A stretch of 64,000 bases of DNA, taken from assembly GCA_963817885.1 (NCBI GenBank), contig CAWFQE010000012.1:558001-622000 (forward strand), in the 5' to 3' direction. The translations under genes were made by a program, and so were the position numbers. Source of the stretch: CAVOHU01 sp963817885 (lineage in GTDB: Bacteria; Acidobacteriota; Vicinamibacteria; Vicinamibacterales; JAKQTR01). Below, in pieces: positions 1 through 7,445 of this stretch; the first letter of the stretch is position 1; each line of letters opens with the position of its first letter. A model generated the notes under the pieces. The model was not told the origin of the DNA. It did not search any database and worked only from the letters and a program-made list of their open reading frames with translations.

Positions 1-1
1 G

Positions 2-613
2 GGCACCTACACGGTGACGCTGACCGTGATCGACTCCACGAATCTGTCGGCGTCCACGACCCAGACGGTGACCGTGGTGACGAGCGGTACCCCCAAGGCG
101 TCGTTCTTCTTCTCGCCCAGCAAGCCCGGGGTGGGTGCCGACGTCGTGTTCAATGCGGGCACGTCGACGGCTGCCACGGGCCGGCACCTTGTTGCCTATG
201 ACTGGGATTTCGGGACCGGGCGCACGGCCAGCGGCGTGACCGTTACCAAGACAGGTGGCTACGACAAGGTCGGTGACTACGTCGTGACGCTGGTGGTGAC
301 CGATGACATCGGCCAGACGGCGATGGCCACCAACACCGTCACGGTGGGTCCGTCGACTGACCCGTTCGTCTCGTTCCTCTTCTCTCCGACCGATCCGGCA
401 GTCGGTGATCCGGTGACCTTCGATGCGTCGGCGTCGACGAGCTCGGTCGGCATCAAGTCCTACGCCTGGGACTTCGGGGACGGCGGCACCGATTCGACGA
501 CCTCGAGACCGGTCCACCACTACGGGGGCGCGCGCACCTACGTCGTCACGCTCACGGTGACCGACAACAGCAACAGGACTGCGACGACGACCAAGAACGT
601 CGCCGTGAAATGA
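2..613 (+). CDS. PKD-domain repeat protein, C-terminal part (5' end outside window)
   Basis: The reading frame is open from base 2, so the gene starts before the window and only about 203 residues are visible. They hold the end of one PKD domain and two full ones, each closing with the typical VTLTVTD-type strand; DWDFG and AWDFGDG are the hallmark turns. PKD domains are Ig-like beta-sandwiches found on secreted or surface proteins, where they act as spacers or mediate protein or carbohydrate binding. No catalytic domain or anchor is visible in this portion. The stop overlaps the start of the next gene by ATGA, so the two are probably co-translated. What lies N-terminal (protease, glycosidase or more PKD repeats) cannot be told. 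Confidence 0.8.
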   Translation, partial: GTYTVTLTVIDSTNLSASTTQTVTVVTSGTPKASFFFSPSKPGVGADVVFNAGTSTAATGRHLVAYDWDFGTGRTASGVTVTKTGGYDKVGDYVVTLVVTDDIGQTAMATNTVTVGPSTDPFVSFLFSPTDPAVGDPVTFDASASTSSVGIKSYAWDFGDGGTDSTTSRPVHHYGGARTYVVTLTVTDNSNRTATTTKNVAVK

Positions 614-1260
614 CACCGGGACCAGAGAACGACCGCATTGAAGACCTTCGACGCCGGCTCCAGAAGGATCCGGCGTCGATCGCCTTCGCCCAGCTGGCCG
701 AGGAACTGAGACGCGCCGGCCGGTTCAAAGACGCCATCGACGCGTGCCGCACCGGGCTCGCGCACCATCCCGGCTACCTCTCGGCCCGCGTCACGCTTGG
801 GCGCGCGCTGCTGGAAAGCGGCGAGCTGGACGCCGCCTACGTCGAACTGGCCGACGTACTCAGGGTGGCACCCGAGAACCTCGCCGCCATCCGCGGCCTG
901 GCCGAAGTACACCGGCGAAGAGGAGAGCTGCCCGAGGCGCTCGAGCAATACCGGGCCGCTTTCGAGCTCGCCCGCAACGACCCGGGCATCGACCAGATCG
1001 TCCGCGAAATCCGCAAGGAGATCGAGCCGACCCTCGCGGCGCCGGCGGTGAGCTTTCCGTCGGGTGCTACGCTCGGGCCTGTCTCCGTCGCGCCGCCTCC
1101 GGGACCCGGGTCCGCAGCGGCGCCACCACCGGCATCACCGATGACATCCGACGCCTCGGCCGCGATCGAGAGCCGCCGGGCCGAGCGAATCGTCCAGCAC
1201 CTCGAGCGGTGGCTCGAGGCCCTTCTCGCCGATCGCCGCTCCCGCCTCATGAGAACCTGA
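610..1260 (+). CDS. TPR-repeat protein
   Basis: A 216-residue protein. Residues about 10-140 form three to four tetratricopeptide repeats, with the alternating small and hydrophobic pattern of helix pairs (for example around GYLSARVTLGRALLESG). They are followed by a Pro/Ala/Gly-rich linker and a short basic helix rich in Arg at the C-terminus. There is no signal peptide or membrane segment. TPR proteins are scaffolds for protein-protein contacts. The ATGA overlap with the upstream PKD gene suggests translational coupling, perhaps as part of a secretion or surface-assembly operon that begins outside the window. The specific partner is unknown. Confidence 0.7.
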   Translation: MTPGPENDRIEDLRRRLQKDPASIAFAQLAEELRRAGRFKDAIDACRTGLAHHPGYLSARVTLGRALLESGELDAAYVELADVLRVAPENLAAIRGLAEVHRRRGELPEALEQYRAAFELARNDPGIDQIVREIRKEIEPTLAAPAVSFPSGATLGPVSVAPPPGPGSAAAPPPASPMTSDASAAIESRRAERIVQHLERWLEALLADRRSRLMRT

Positions 1261-1418
1261 CTAGGGGCTAGGGGCTAGGGGACTAGGGGCTAGGGGCTGG
1301 GGGCTAGGGATAGGCGCCAGGCGCTGGTTGGGGCTTGCTGAACCGCCACAATCCGAGTCGCAGTGGAGAACGAGCAGCGTGATCCGATTCCCACTAGCCC
1401 CTAGCGCCTAGCCCCTAG
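1259..1418. repeat. CTAGGGG short-unit arrays in inverted orientation
   Basis: Bases 1259-1311 are about six imperfect copies of a 7-8 bp unit, CTAGGGG(C/A), read G-rich on the plus strand. Bases 1391-1418 hold the same unit C-rich (CCCCTAG, with a CGCCTAG variant). The two arms could pair into a long hairpin. Between them is about 80 bp of unique sequence, including GGCGCCAGGCG (1313-1323), which recurs inverted at 3451-3461. There is no coding potential. The arrays follow directly on the TPR gene stop and are interrupted by the adjacent insertion sequence. Confidence 0.8.
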
Positions 1419-3398
1419 CCCAAGTTCGTCACGAAACGGGGCAGCGGTTCCCAAATCCTCGGAAATTCGCTCAGGACGCGGCTGAGTCTGCACTACATTC
1501 GGCGTTCCATTCCAGGTGTGCGGGGATGGTGACGTCGAGCTGATCGAGCAAGCGTTGCTGCTCGCGGGTGGGCGTGGCGACCCGGCGGAGCCGAATCTCG
1601 CGCCCATCGGTGGTCGGCAGGATGATGTCGGCCGTCTGGACCGTGACGAGCTGGGCGAGGGCGCGCGCCGGGGTGAGACCGGTCCCGCTCTGCCGGAGCC
1701 GATGCTTCAGTGTCACCCACAGCGCGTAGCCGAGAAACGCGACCAGGATGTGGGCCTTCACCCGGCGCTCGAGTTGATGGAAGAGGGGCCGGATGGCGAG
1801 CGCGCTCTTCAGGGTTCGAAACGCGGCTTCCGCCTCGGTGAGCTGGATGTACTTGGTCCAGAGTTCCTCCGCGTGCTGGCCCTCGAGATTGGTGCGCAGC
1901 AGATACGCGCCTTCGCGCGCCTCGCGCCAGGCGCGCCGCTCCTCGAGGAGGTGCCACGCGAGGTGCAGGCGGCCGTCCCGCTCCTCGACGGCCATCGCAT
2001 ACAGATCGGCGACCATGGGATAGCGGGCTTGGAGGCGTCCGAGGGCGCGCTCGATCTTGGCGCGGTCCTTCAGGTGCCCTGCGGCCACGCGTCGCTCGAG
2101 GCCGCGGAGCGCCGTCTCGAGCCGCGTGGAAAAGCGGCGCCGAATGGCGAGTTCCTTCTCGCGCCGGGCGGTGGAACGACAGAGCACATACGTTTCCTGG
2201 CCGCCGGGCATCGGCACGAGTTGCGCTTCGACCTCGTCGCGCACCTGCGTCCACGAGCCTTCGAGCAAGGCGCGCTCGACCGTGCGCAGTTTGGCGCGGG
2301 GGGTGCCCACCAGGTACTGCCCGCCCCGCCGGCGCAGCGCGGCCAGGTTGGCTTCACTCACGATGCCGCGGTCGAAGACCCAGACCCGGCGCGCCTGGCC
2401 GTACTTCCGTTCGACCATCCGCATCACCGTCTCGAGGGTGGTGACATCGGTCCGGTCCCCATCAAAGGTCTCGTAGCTGAGCGGAAACCCGTCCACGTTC
2501 ACGATGAGCGCGAGCACGACTTGTTTGCAGTCCCCGCGATGATCCCGACTGTAGCCGCGCTGGAGCATCGGATTCTTCGGCGCGGCGCCCTCGACGTAGC
2601 TGCTCGTCAGGTCATAGAGCAAGACGTCGAATTCCGCCGCAAACAACTCCCCAAAGCGCGTCCGCAGATGCCGCTCCAAGTCGGTCTTGTGCGGCAGCAG
2701 CTGATCCAGGGTCCGATACAAGCGGCTGTCGTTGATCGTGCCCTCAGGCAAATGCAGCAGGTCGTCGAGCGCGGTCGTCGGGTACCACCGCTCCTCGATC
2801 GCCAATTCGCTGCCCGGCGCGCAGAGGCGATTGATGGCCAGTAGCGCGGCCACGCGCGACCACGGCACCTCGGCCGGGGTCTGATCCACCTGCGCTTCGA
2901 AGAAGGTATCGAGCTGCAACTGCTGCCACAGCGTCAGCCCCACCAGGCACGGCCCCAGTTGGCGCAGGCGCTCCACCCGCACGCGCTGCACCAGGACCTG
3001 CGCCACCTCCTCGTCGTCGGACGGCGGCACACGGTCCGCGGGAAACAACGCCAGCTGATGGCGGTCCCCAGCCTCATTGAAGACCTCGATCGTCTTCAGC
3101 CAGCGGCCCTGCGCGGAATCGTTCAGCTCACCGAGATGACAGAGGATCCGTTGTCGCGGGCCATCCGGCGTGCGGATCGTCTCGACCAGCGACCAGTAGG
3201 TGTGCCGCTTGCCATCCTTGTCGCGATGGTGGGCGCGCAGGAACATCGCGACCGATGGTCGCACGCGTGATCACCGGTCGCAAGAGGGTAGGTCTGCACT
3301 ACATCGCAAATCGCAGGGGCCGACACTCAGGACAAAGGACTTAGCGCGATCAGGGACGCAGAAATCCGCTCACATCCCCGTTTCGTGACGAAGATGGG
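1419..3398 (-). mobile_element. IS1634-like insertion sequence, 1980 bp, with terminal inverted repeats
   Basis: The ends are imperfect 23-bp inverted repeats: CCCAAGTTCGTCACGAAACG plus GGG at 1419-1441 matches the complement of 3376-3398 at 21 of 23 positions, and the inner 17 bp are identical. CTAG flanks both ends (1415-1418 and 3399-3402) and could be a 4-bp target duplication, although the surrounding array is itself full of CTAG, so the exact length is uncertain. One transposase gene fills the interior. A 13-bp direct repeat (GTCTGCACTACAT at 1486-1498 and 3292-3304) lies just inside each end of the coding region. The element appears intact. Confidence 0.8.
1471..3246 (-). CDS. IS1634-family DDE transposase
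   Basis: A 591-residue protein from the ATG giving MFLRAHHRDKDGKRHTYW, the conserved N-terminus of this family; an in-frame ATG six codons earlier is possible. The three acidic catalytic positions are recognisable: D in LLYDLTSSYVEG, D in WVFDRGIVSEANL, and E in the Y-x-Q-L-T-E-A-E-A-AFRTLKS region near residue 490. These are typical of IS4-superfamily DDE enzymes with an insertion before the final E. It should cut and join the element's ends at 1419 and 3398. It is full length without internal stops, so the copy may be active. Family placement rests on motif memory. Confidence 0.85.
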   Translation of the reverse strand: MFLRAHHRDKDGKRHTYWSLVETIRTPDGPRQRILCHLGELNDSAQGRWLKTIEVFNEAGDRHQLALFPADRVPPSDDEEVAQVLVQRVRVERLRQLGPCLVGLTLWQQLQLDTFFEAQVDQTPAEVPWSRVAALLAINRLCAPGSELAIEERWYPTTALDDLLHLPEGTINDSRLYRTLDQLLPHKTDLERHLRTRFGELFAAEFDVLLYDLTSSYVEGAAPKNPMLQRGYSRDHRGDCKQVVLALIVNVDGFPLSYETFDGDRTDVTTLETVMRMVERKYGQARRVWVFDRGIVSEANLAALRRRGGQYLVGTPRAKLRTVERALLEGSWTQVRDEVEAQLVPMPGGQETYVLCRSTARREKELAIRRRFSTRLETALRGLERRVAAGHLKDRAKIERALGRLQARYPMVADLYAMAVEERDGRLHLAWHLLEERRAWREAREGAYLLRTNLEGQHAEELWTKYIQLTEAEAAFRTLKSALAIRPLFHQLERRVKAHILVAFLGYALWVTLKHRLRQSGTGLTPARALAQLVTVQTADIILPTTDGREIRLRRVATPTREQQRLLDQLDVTIPAHLEWNAECSADSAAS

Positions 3399-3461
3399 CT
3401 AGCGCCTAGCCCCTAGCCCCTAGCCCCTGTTTCTGTCGTCTGCCCTAGTGCGCCTGGCGCC
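3399..3461. repeat. CTAGCCCC array, right flank of the insertion sequence
   Basis: The C-rich form of the 7-8 bp unit seen at 1391-1418 continues here (3399-3428). About 20 bp of unrelated sequence follow, and then CGCCTGGCGCC at 3451-3461, the inverted match of 1313-1323. The simplest reading is that the insertion sequence split one pre-existing array. There is no coding content before the peptidase start at 3496. Confidence 0.7.
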
Positions 3462-3476
3462 TTCCGCCGCTTTTTG

Positions 3477-3485
3477 TGCGACAAT
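3477..3485 (+). promoter_or_regulatory. Possible extended -10 for the M24 peptidase gene
   Basis: TG-C-GACAAT ends 11 bases before the ATG at 3496, which would give an almost leaderless transcript. No good -35 is visible. This is a weak call, included because no Shine-Dalgarno sequence precedes the start and a similar layout occurs at ndk and kdsB. Confidence 0.25.
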
Positions 3486-3495
3486 ACCCCTCCTC

Positions 3496-4656
3496 ATGAC
3501 CCTACCGTCGCCGGACTTGTTTTCGGCCCGCCACGCTCGCGTCAGAGAGGCCGTCCAGCGCGAACGCCTGGACGCCCTGGTTCTGGTCCACTTGCCCAAT
3601 GTCCGTTACCTGACGGGATTTGCCGGAAGCGCAGCGGCAGTGGTTGTCACGCCGAGCCGTCTCGTCCTGATCACCGACTCCCGCTACGTCACCGTGGTGG
3701 AACGGGACCTGATGCCGAACTGCCCGGGCCTCGAGCTGGCGCAGGTCGAGCCAACCTACGATCAGACGATTTGCGCGGTCCTGGGCGGGATGAAGGCAAC
3801 CAGGACCGGGATCGAGTCGGCCTATCTCCCGGTTGGCCGTTACAGCTGGCTGAGGGCGGCTCTCTCCGCCGCGTCTGGAACAGAGGGGCCGGGAGTCGAG
3901 CTGGTCGAGACCTCACGACTGGTCGAGGCGGAACGGCTCACGAAAGACACCTTCGAACAGGCGACGCTCCGGCGGGCAGGCGCCATGATCAGCACGGTTG
4001 CCGGCGACATCGTCTCCGAGCTGCGCGCGGGGCTGTCCGAATCACAGATTGCGGCCGATATCGATTGGGCCATCAAGACGGCCGGCTTCGAGGGCCCGTC
4101 GTTCGACACGATCGTGGCTTCGGGCCCAAACGGCGCGCTGCCGCACGCCCGGCCCGGCGGCCGGTGCCTGCAGTCGGGCGACCTGGTCGTATTGGACTTC
4201 GGCGGCATTCTCGACGGATACTGCGTCGATCTGACCCGCACGGTCAGCGTCGGGGCGCCCGGGGCCGAGGCCGGCCGCGTGTATGACGCCGTGCTCGCGG
4301 CCCAGGAGGCCGCCATCCTGGCCACGCAGCCTGGAGCCCGCGTCAGCGACGTGGACCAGGCGGCACGGGAGGTCCTGAACGGGCGCGGCCTGGGCCACGC
4401 CTTCGTCCACGCGACGGGGCACGGGCTGGGACTCGAGATTCACGAAGAGCCGCGGGTGGGCCCTGCCAAGGCGGGGGTCCCGGGTGTCGCGCCGGCCGGC
4501 AGGGACGAGATCCTGCGGCCCGGCATCGTGATCACGATCGAACCCGGCGCCTACCTGCCAGACTGGGGCGGTGTGCGCATCGAAGACGATATCCTGGTGA
4601 CGGACCAGGGCTGTGAAGTCCTGACACGCGCCTCGCGGGCGCTCTCGGTGGTGTGA
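3496..4656 (+). CDS. Xaa-Pro peptidase, M24 family
   Basis: A metallopeptidase of 386 residues that removes N-terminal residues preceding proline, or trims short proline peptides in the cytoplasm. The N-terminal creatinase-like domain covers roughly residues 1-130 and the pita-bread catalytic domain follows. Metal ligands of the M24 fold are visible: D in VVLDFGGILDGYCVDLTR (two Asp), H in the ATGHGLGLEIHEEP stretch, E in ITIEPGAYLP and E in GVRIEDD. A GTG 16 codons upstream is in frame but lies next to the repeat array; the ATG gives the usual family N-terminus. It is followed after 4 bases by accB, a pairing often seen as pepP/ypdF-accB-accC. Confidence 0.85.
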   Translation: MTLPSPDLFSARHARVREAVQRERLDALVLVHLPNVRYLTGFAGSAAAVVVTPSRLVLITDSRYVTVVERDLMPNCPGLELAQVEPTYDQTICAVLGGMKATRTGIESAYLPVGRYSWLRAALSAASGTEGPGVELVETSRLVEAERLTKDTFEQATLRRAGAMISTVAGDIVSELRAGLSESQIAADIDWAIKTAGFEGPSFDTIVASGPNGALPHARPGGRCLQSGDLVVLDFGGILDGYCVDLTRTVSVGAPGAEAGRVYDAVLAAQEAAILATQPGARVSDVDQAAREVLNGRGLGHAFVHATGHGLGLEIHEEPRVGPAKAGVPGVAPAGRDEILRPGIVITIEPGAYLPDWGGVRIEDDILVTDQGCEVLTRASRALSVV

Positions 4657-4660
4657 CACG

Positions 4661-5149
4661 ATGAATGTAGACGATCTGAAAGAGATCCTTGATCTGGTAC
4701 GTGAGCACGACCTGACCGAGTTCGAACTCGAGCGCGAGGGCCTCAAGCTGAAGGTCAAGAAGGCCGGGCCCTGGTCGCCCGCGCCTGCGCCGGGTGCGTA
4801 CGCTCCGCTGCCGGCCATTGCGCTTCCCGCCCAGGCGCCGGCGCCCCAGGCGGGGCCGGCCTCGCCCGCGCGGTCCTCCTCGGAGGCCCCGGCGGGAGAG
4901 GGCGTCGACCTGGCGGTGGTGAAGTCGCCGATCGTCGGGACCTTCTACCGGGCACCCGAGCCGAACGCGCCGCCGTTTGTCGAGACCGGCGGGCCGGTGA
5001 AGAAGGGCCAGGTGCTCTGCATCATCGAAGCGATGAAGCTGATGAACGAGATCGAATCCGACTACGAGGGCGAGGTCGTGACGATCTACGTCGAGAACGG
5101 CCAGCCGGTCCAGTATGGCGAGCGGCTGTTCGCGATCCGGGTCAAGTAA
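4661..5149 (+). CDS. accB: Biotin carboxyl carrier protein of acetyl-CoA carboxylase
   Basis: A 162-residue carrier that shuttles CO2 on biotin between AccC and the carboxyltransferase in fatty-acid synthesis. The N-terminal 35 residues are the acidic helical AccC-binding region. A Pro/Ala-rich flexible linker follows (about 42-85) and then the biotinyl barrel. Lys in EAMKLMNE near residue 128 is the biotinylation site. The stop overlaps accC by one base (TAATG), so the two are translationally coupled. accA and accD are not in the window. Confidence 0.95.
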   Translation: MNVDDLKEILDLVREHDLTEFELEREGLKLKVKKAGPWSPAPAPGAYAPLPAIALPAQAPAPQAGPASPARSSSEAPAGEGVDLAVVKSPIVGTFYRAPEPNAPPFVETGGPVKKGQVLCIIEAMKLMNEIESDYEGEVVTIYVENGQPVQYGERLFAIRVK

Positions 5150-6522
5150 TGTTCAAGAAGATTCTCATCGCGAACCGCGGCGAGATCGCGCTTCGAGTCA
5201 TCCTGGCGTGCCGCGAGATGGGCATCCGGACGGTCGCCGTGTACTCCGAAGCGGACGAGAACTCGCTGCACGTGCGTTTTGCCGACGAGGACGTCTGCAT
5301 CGGCCCGCCGCGGGCCGCGGACAGCTATCTCAACGTGCCGGCCGTCATCAGCGCCGCCGAGATCACCGGCGCCGACGCCATCCATCCCGGCTACGGGTTC
5401 CTGGCCGAGAGCGCCTACCTGGCCGAGGTCTGCGAGGCGTGCCACATCAAGTTCATCGGGCCCGATCCGCAGGTCATCCGCCTGATGGGCGACAAGGCCC
5501 GGGCGCGGCGCGTCATGAAGAAGGCCGGCGTGCCCGTGCTGCCCGGGTCCGAGGGCATCGTCGAGTCGGAAGAGAAGGCCCTGAAGATTGCGCGCGACAT
5601 CGGCTTTCCCGTGCTGATCAAGGCGACCGCCGGCGGCGGCGGGCGGGGCATGCGGATTGTCAACGCGGCCAACGAGCTCTCCCGCGCGTTCCGGACCGCG
5701 TCGCGCGAGGCGGAGGCGGCCTTCGGCGTGGGCGACGTCTACGTCGAGAAGTACCTGCTGTCGCCGCGCCACATCGAGTTCCAGATCCTCGGCGACCATC
5801 ACGGCGCCGTCGTGCACCTGGGCGAGCGCGAGTGCTCGATCCAGCGCCGACACCAGAAGCTGCTCGAGGAATCGCCGTCGCCGGTGCTGACCGACAAGAT
5901 GCGCCGCAAGATCGGCGGCATCGTCGTGGACGCGGCCAAGGAAGTCCAGTACACGAACGCCGGGACCTTCGAGTTCCTGATGGACCCCGACGGCCACTTC
6001 TACTTCATGGAGGCCAACACCCGCCTCCAGGTCGAGCACGGCGTCACCGAGCTCGTGACGGGCATCGACATCGTGAAGGAGCAGATCCGCATCGCCGCCG
6101 GCGAGCGGCTGTCGTTCAAGCAGAGCGAGGTGACCTTCTCCGGCCATGCGATCGAGTGCCGCGTGAACGCCGAGGATCCCGTCACCTTCATGTCCTCGCC
6201 CGGCACGATCACCGCCTTCAGCATGCCCGGCGGACCCGGGACCCGCATCGACACGGCCACCCACGCGGAGGCCGTGATTTCGCCGTACTACGACTCGATG
6301 ATCGCCAAGATCCTCACGCACGGCCGCGACCGCCAGGAAGCGATCGCGCGGATGCGCCGCACGCTCGAGATGACGGTGGTCGAGGGCATCAAGACCACCA
6401 TCCCGGTGCAGCTGCGGATCCTGAACGATCCCGACTTCCAGGCCGGCCGCTTCAGCACGGCGTTCATGGAGCGGTTCGCGTCGAAGGAGCCCGCCGCGGG
6501 CAAGCTGGCCCAGGCAGGGTAG
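5149..6522 (+). CDS. accC: Biotin carboxylase subunit of acetyl-CoA carboxylase
   Basis: The ATP-dependent enzyme that carboxylates biotin on AccB, the first half-reaction of malonyl-CoA synthesis. It is 457 residues, close to the usual 445-455. It has the N-terminal Rossmann-like domain (KILIANRGEIALRV), the ATP-grasp glycine loop KATAGGGGRGMRIV, the EKYL and HIEFQILGD strands, and the catalytic region EANTRLQVEHGVTE. The family usually reads VEHPVTE; the HGV variant here is unusual but conservative. It forms a two-gene operon with accB. Confidence 0.96.
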   Translation: MFKKILIANRGEIALRVILACREMGIRTVAVYSEADENSLHVRFADEDVCIGPPRAADSYLNVPAVISAAEITGADAIHPGYGFLAESAYLAEVCEACHIKFIGPDPQVIRLMGDKARARRVMKKAGVPVLPGSEGIVESEEKALKIARDIGFPVLIKATAGGGGRGMRIVNAANELSRAFRTASREAEAAFGVGDVYVEKYLLSPRHIEFQILGDHHGAVVHLGERECSIQRRHQKLLEESPSPVLTDKMRRKIGGIVVDAAKEVQYTNAGTFEFLMDPDGHFYFMEANTRLQVEHGVTELVTGIDIVKEQIRIAAGERLSFKQSEVTFSGHAIECRVNAEDPVTFMSSPGTITAFSMPGGPGTRIDTATHAEAVISPYYDSMIAKILTHGRDRQEAIARMRRTLEMTVVEGIKTTIPVQLRILNDPDFQAGRFSTAFMERFASKEPAAGKLAQAG

Positions 6523-6637
6523 TCGCCCGAGTCGAGCGCCCGGTTCCTCTGCAATCGCGCGTGCCCGCCGCGACCCGGCGGCGGGGCGATCGACGGGCCG
6601 GCCTCGACCGATCCGCCGCCAGCGGGATGGTGTCTTC

Positions 6638-7351
6638 GTGGTAACCCGGCCCGATTCCGATCCGCCGATCACTCCCTTTCAATCCGTCCCTCCACGCCCG
6701 CTCGCTCAGCTCTACTGCATCGTCGACGATGAAGTCGCCCTCCGCGCGGGTTGGGGAGCGGTTGACCTTGCGCGGGCGTACCTGGAAGGCGGCGCCCGCC
6801 TGCTCCAGGTTCGCGCGAAGCATCTCGGCGCCGGTGCCCTGCTGAGGCTGTGCGAGGAGGTGATGGAGCTCTCGCGCGGCCATGGCGCGGCCGTCATCGT
6901 CAACGACCGGGCCGATGTCGCCCTGCTGGCGGGAGCCGAGGGTGTGCACGTCGGTCAGACGGATGTGCCCGTGCCGGGCGTTCGCGCCGTGCTGGGACCG
7001 GGCCGCAGCGTCGGGCTGTCGACGCACAGCGAGGCGCAGATCAGGGCCGCCCTCGATCAGGACATTTCGTACCTGGCGGTGGGCCCCGTGTATCGCACCG
7101 GCACGAAGGCGACCGGGTACGACCAGGTGGGCCTCGACCTCGTGCGGTTTGCGGCGCGGTCGGCGCGCGAAGCCGCCGAAGCGGCCGGGCGGGTGAGGGT
7201 GCCGGTGGTCGCCATCGGCGGCATCACACTCGACCGCGCGCCGGACGTCCTGGCGGCGGGCGCCTCGTCTGTGGCCGTGATCTCCGACCTGTTGTCGACG
7301 GGCGATCCGGCGACCAGAGTTCGATTGTATCTGTCCCAATTGGCCGTATAA
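6638..7351 (+). CDS. thiE: Thiamine-phosphate synthase
   Basis: A TIM-barrel enzyme of 237 residues joining HMP-pyrophosphate and thiazole phosphate to form thiamine phosphate. Signature stretches are LLQVRAKH, VNDRADVALLAGAEGVHVGQ (residues about 88-107), GPVYRTGTKATG (phosphate loop) and VAIGGIT. The GTG start gives a 20-residue extension before the first strand. No TPP riboswitch is visible in the 115 bases upstream and no other thiamine gene is adjacent. The stop codon TAA is embedded in a TATAAT that probably serves the next gene. Confidence 0.93.
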   Translation: MVTRPDSDPPITPFQSVPPRPLAQLYCIVDDEVALRAGWGAVDLARAYLEGGARLLQVRAKHLGAGALLRLCEEVMELSRGHGAAVIVNDRADVALLAGAEGVHVGQTDVPVPGVRAVLGPGRSVGLSTHSEAQIRAALDQDISYLAVGPVYRTGTKATGYDQVGLDLVRFAARSAREAAEAAGRVRVPVVAIGGITLDRAPDVLAAGASSVAVISDLLSTGDPATRVRLYLSQLAV

Positions 7352-7352
7352 T
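7325..7352 (+). promoter_or_regulatory. Promoter for the amino-acid permease
   Basis: TTGTAT (7325-7330), a 16-bp spacer and TATAAT (7347-7352), overlapping the end of thiE. A start near 7359 would leave a leader of about 87 bases before the permease ATG. Confidence 0.5.
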
Positions 7353-7445
7353 GCCCCGACCTGTCATCTCTGGCGCGCCTGTCGTGCGATGGCCCGAGCC
7401 TCAGGTTCCTGGCCGTCGCTGAATGTGTCACTGGAGGATTATTCG

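Noticed and set aside
1259..1311. CTAGGGG array as a CRISPR or telomere-like repeat
   Set aside because: The unit is only 7-8 bp, imperfect, without spacers, and in mid-chromosome context.
6523..6637. TPP riboswitch ahead of thiE
   Set aside because: The conserved CUGAGA and ACCUGAUC-type elements of the TPP aptamer are not present; there is only a GC-rich hairpin.
5086..6672. Long minus-strand frame opposite accC
   Set aside because: Arg/Gly/Asp/His-rich composition typical of an antisense frame in GC-rich DNA, with no motif.
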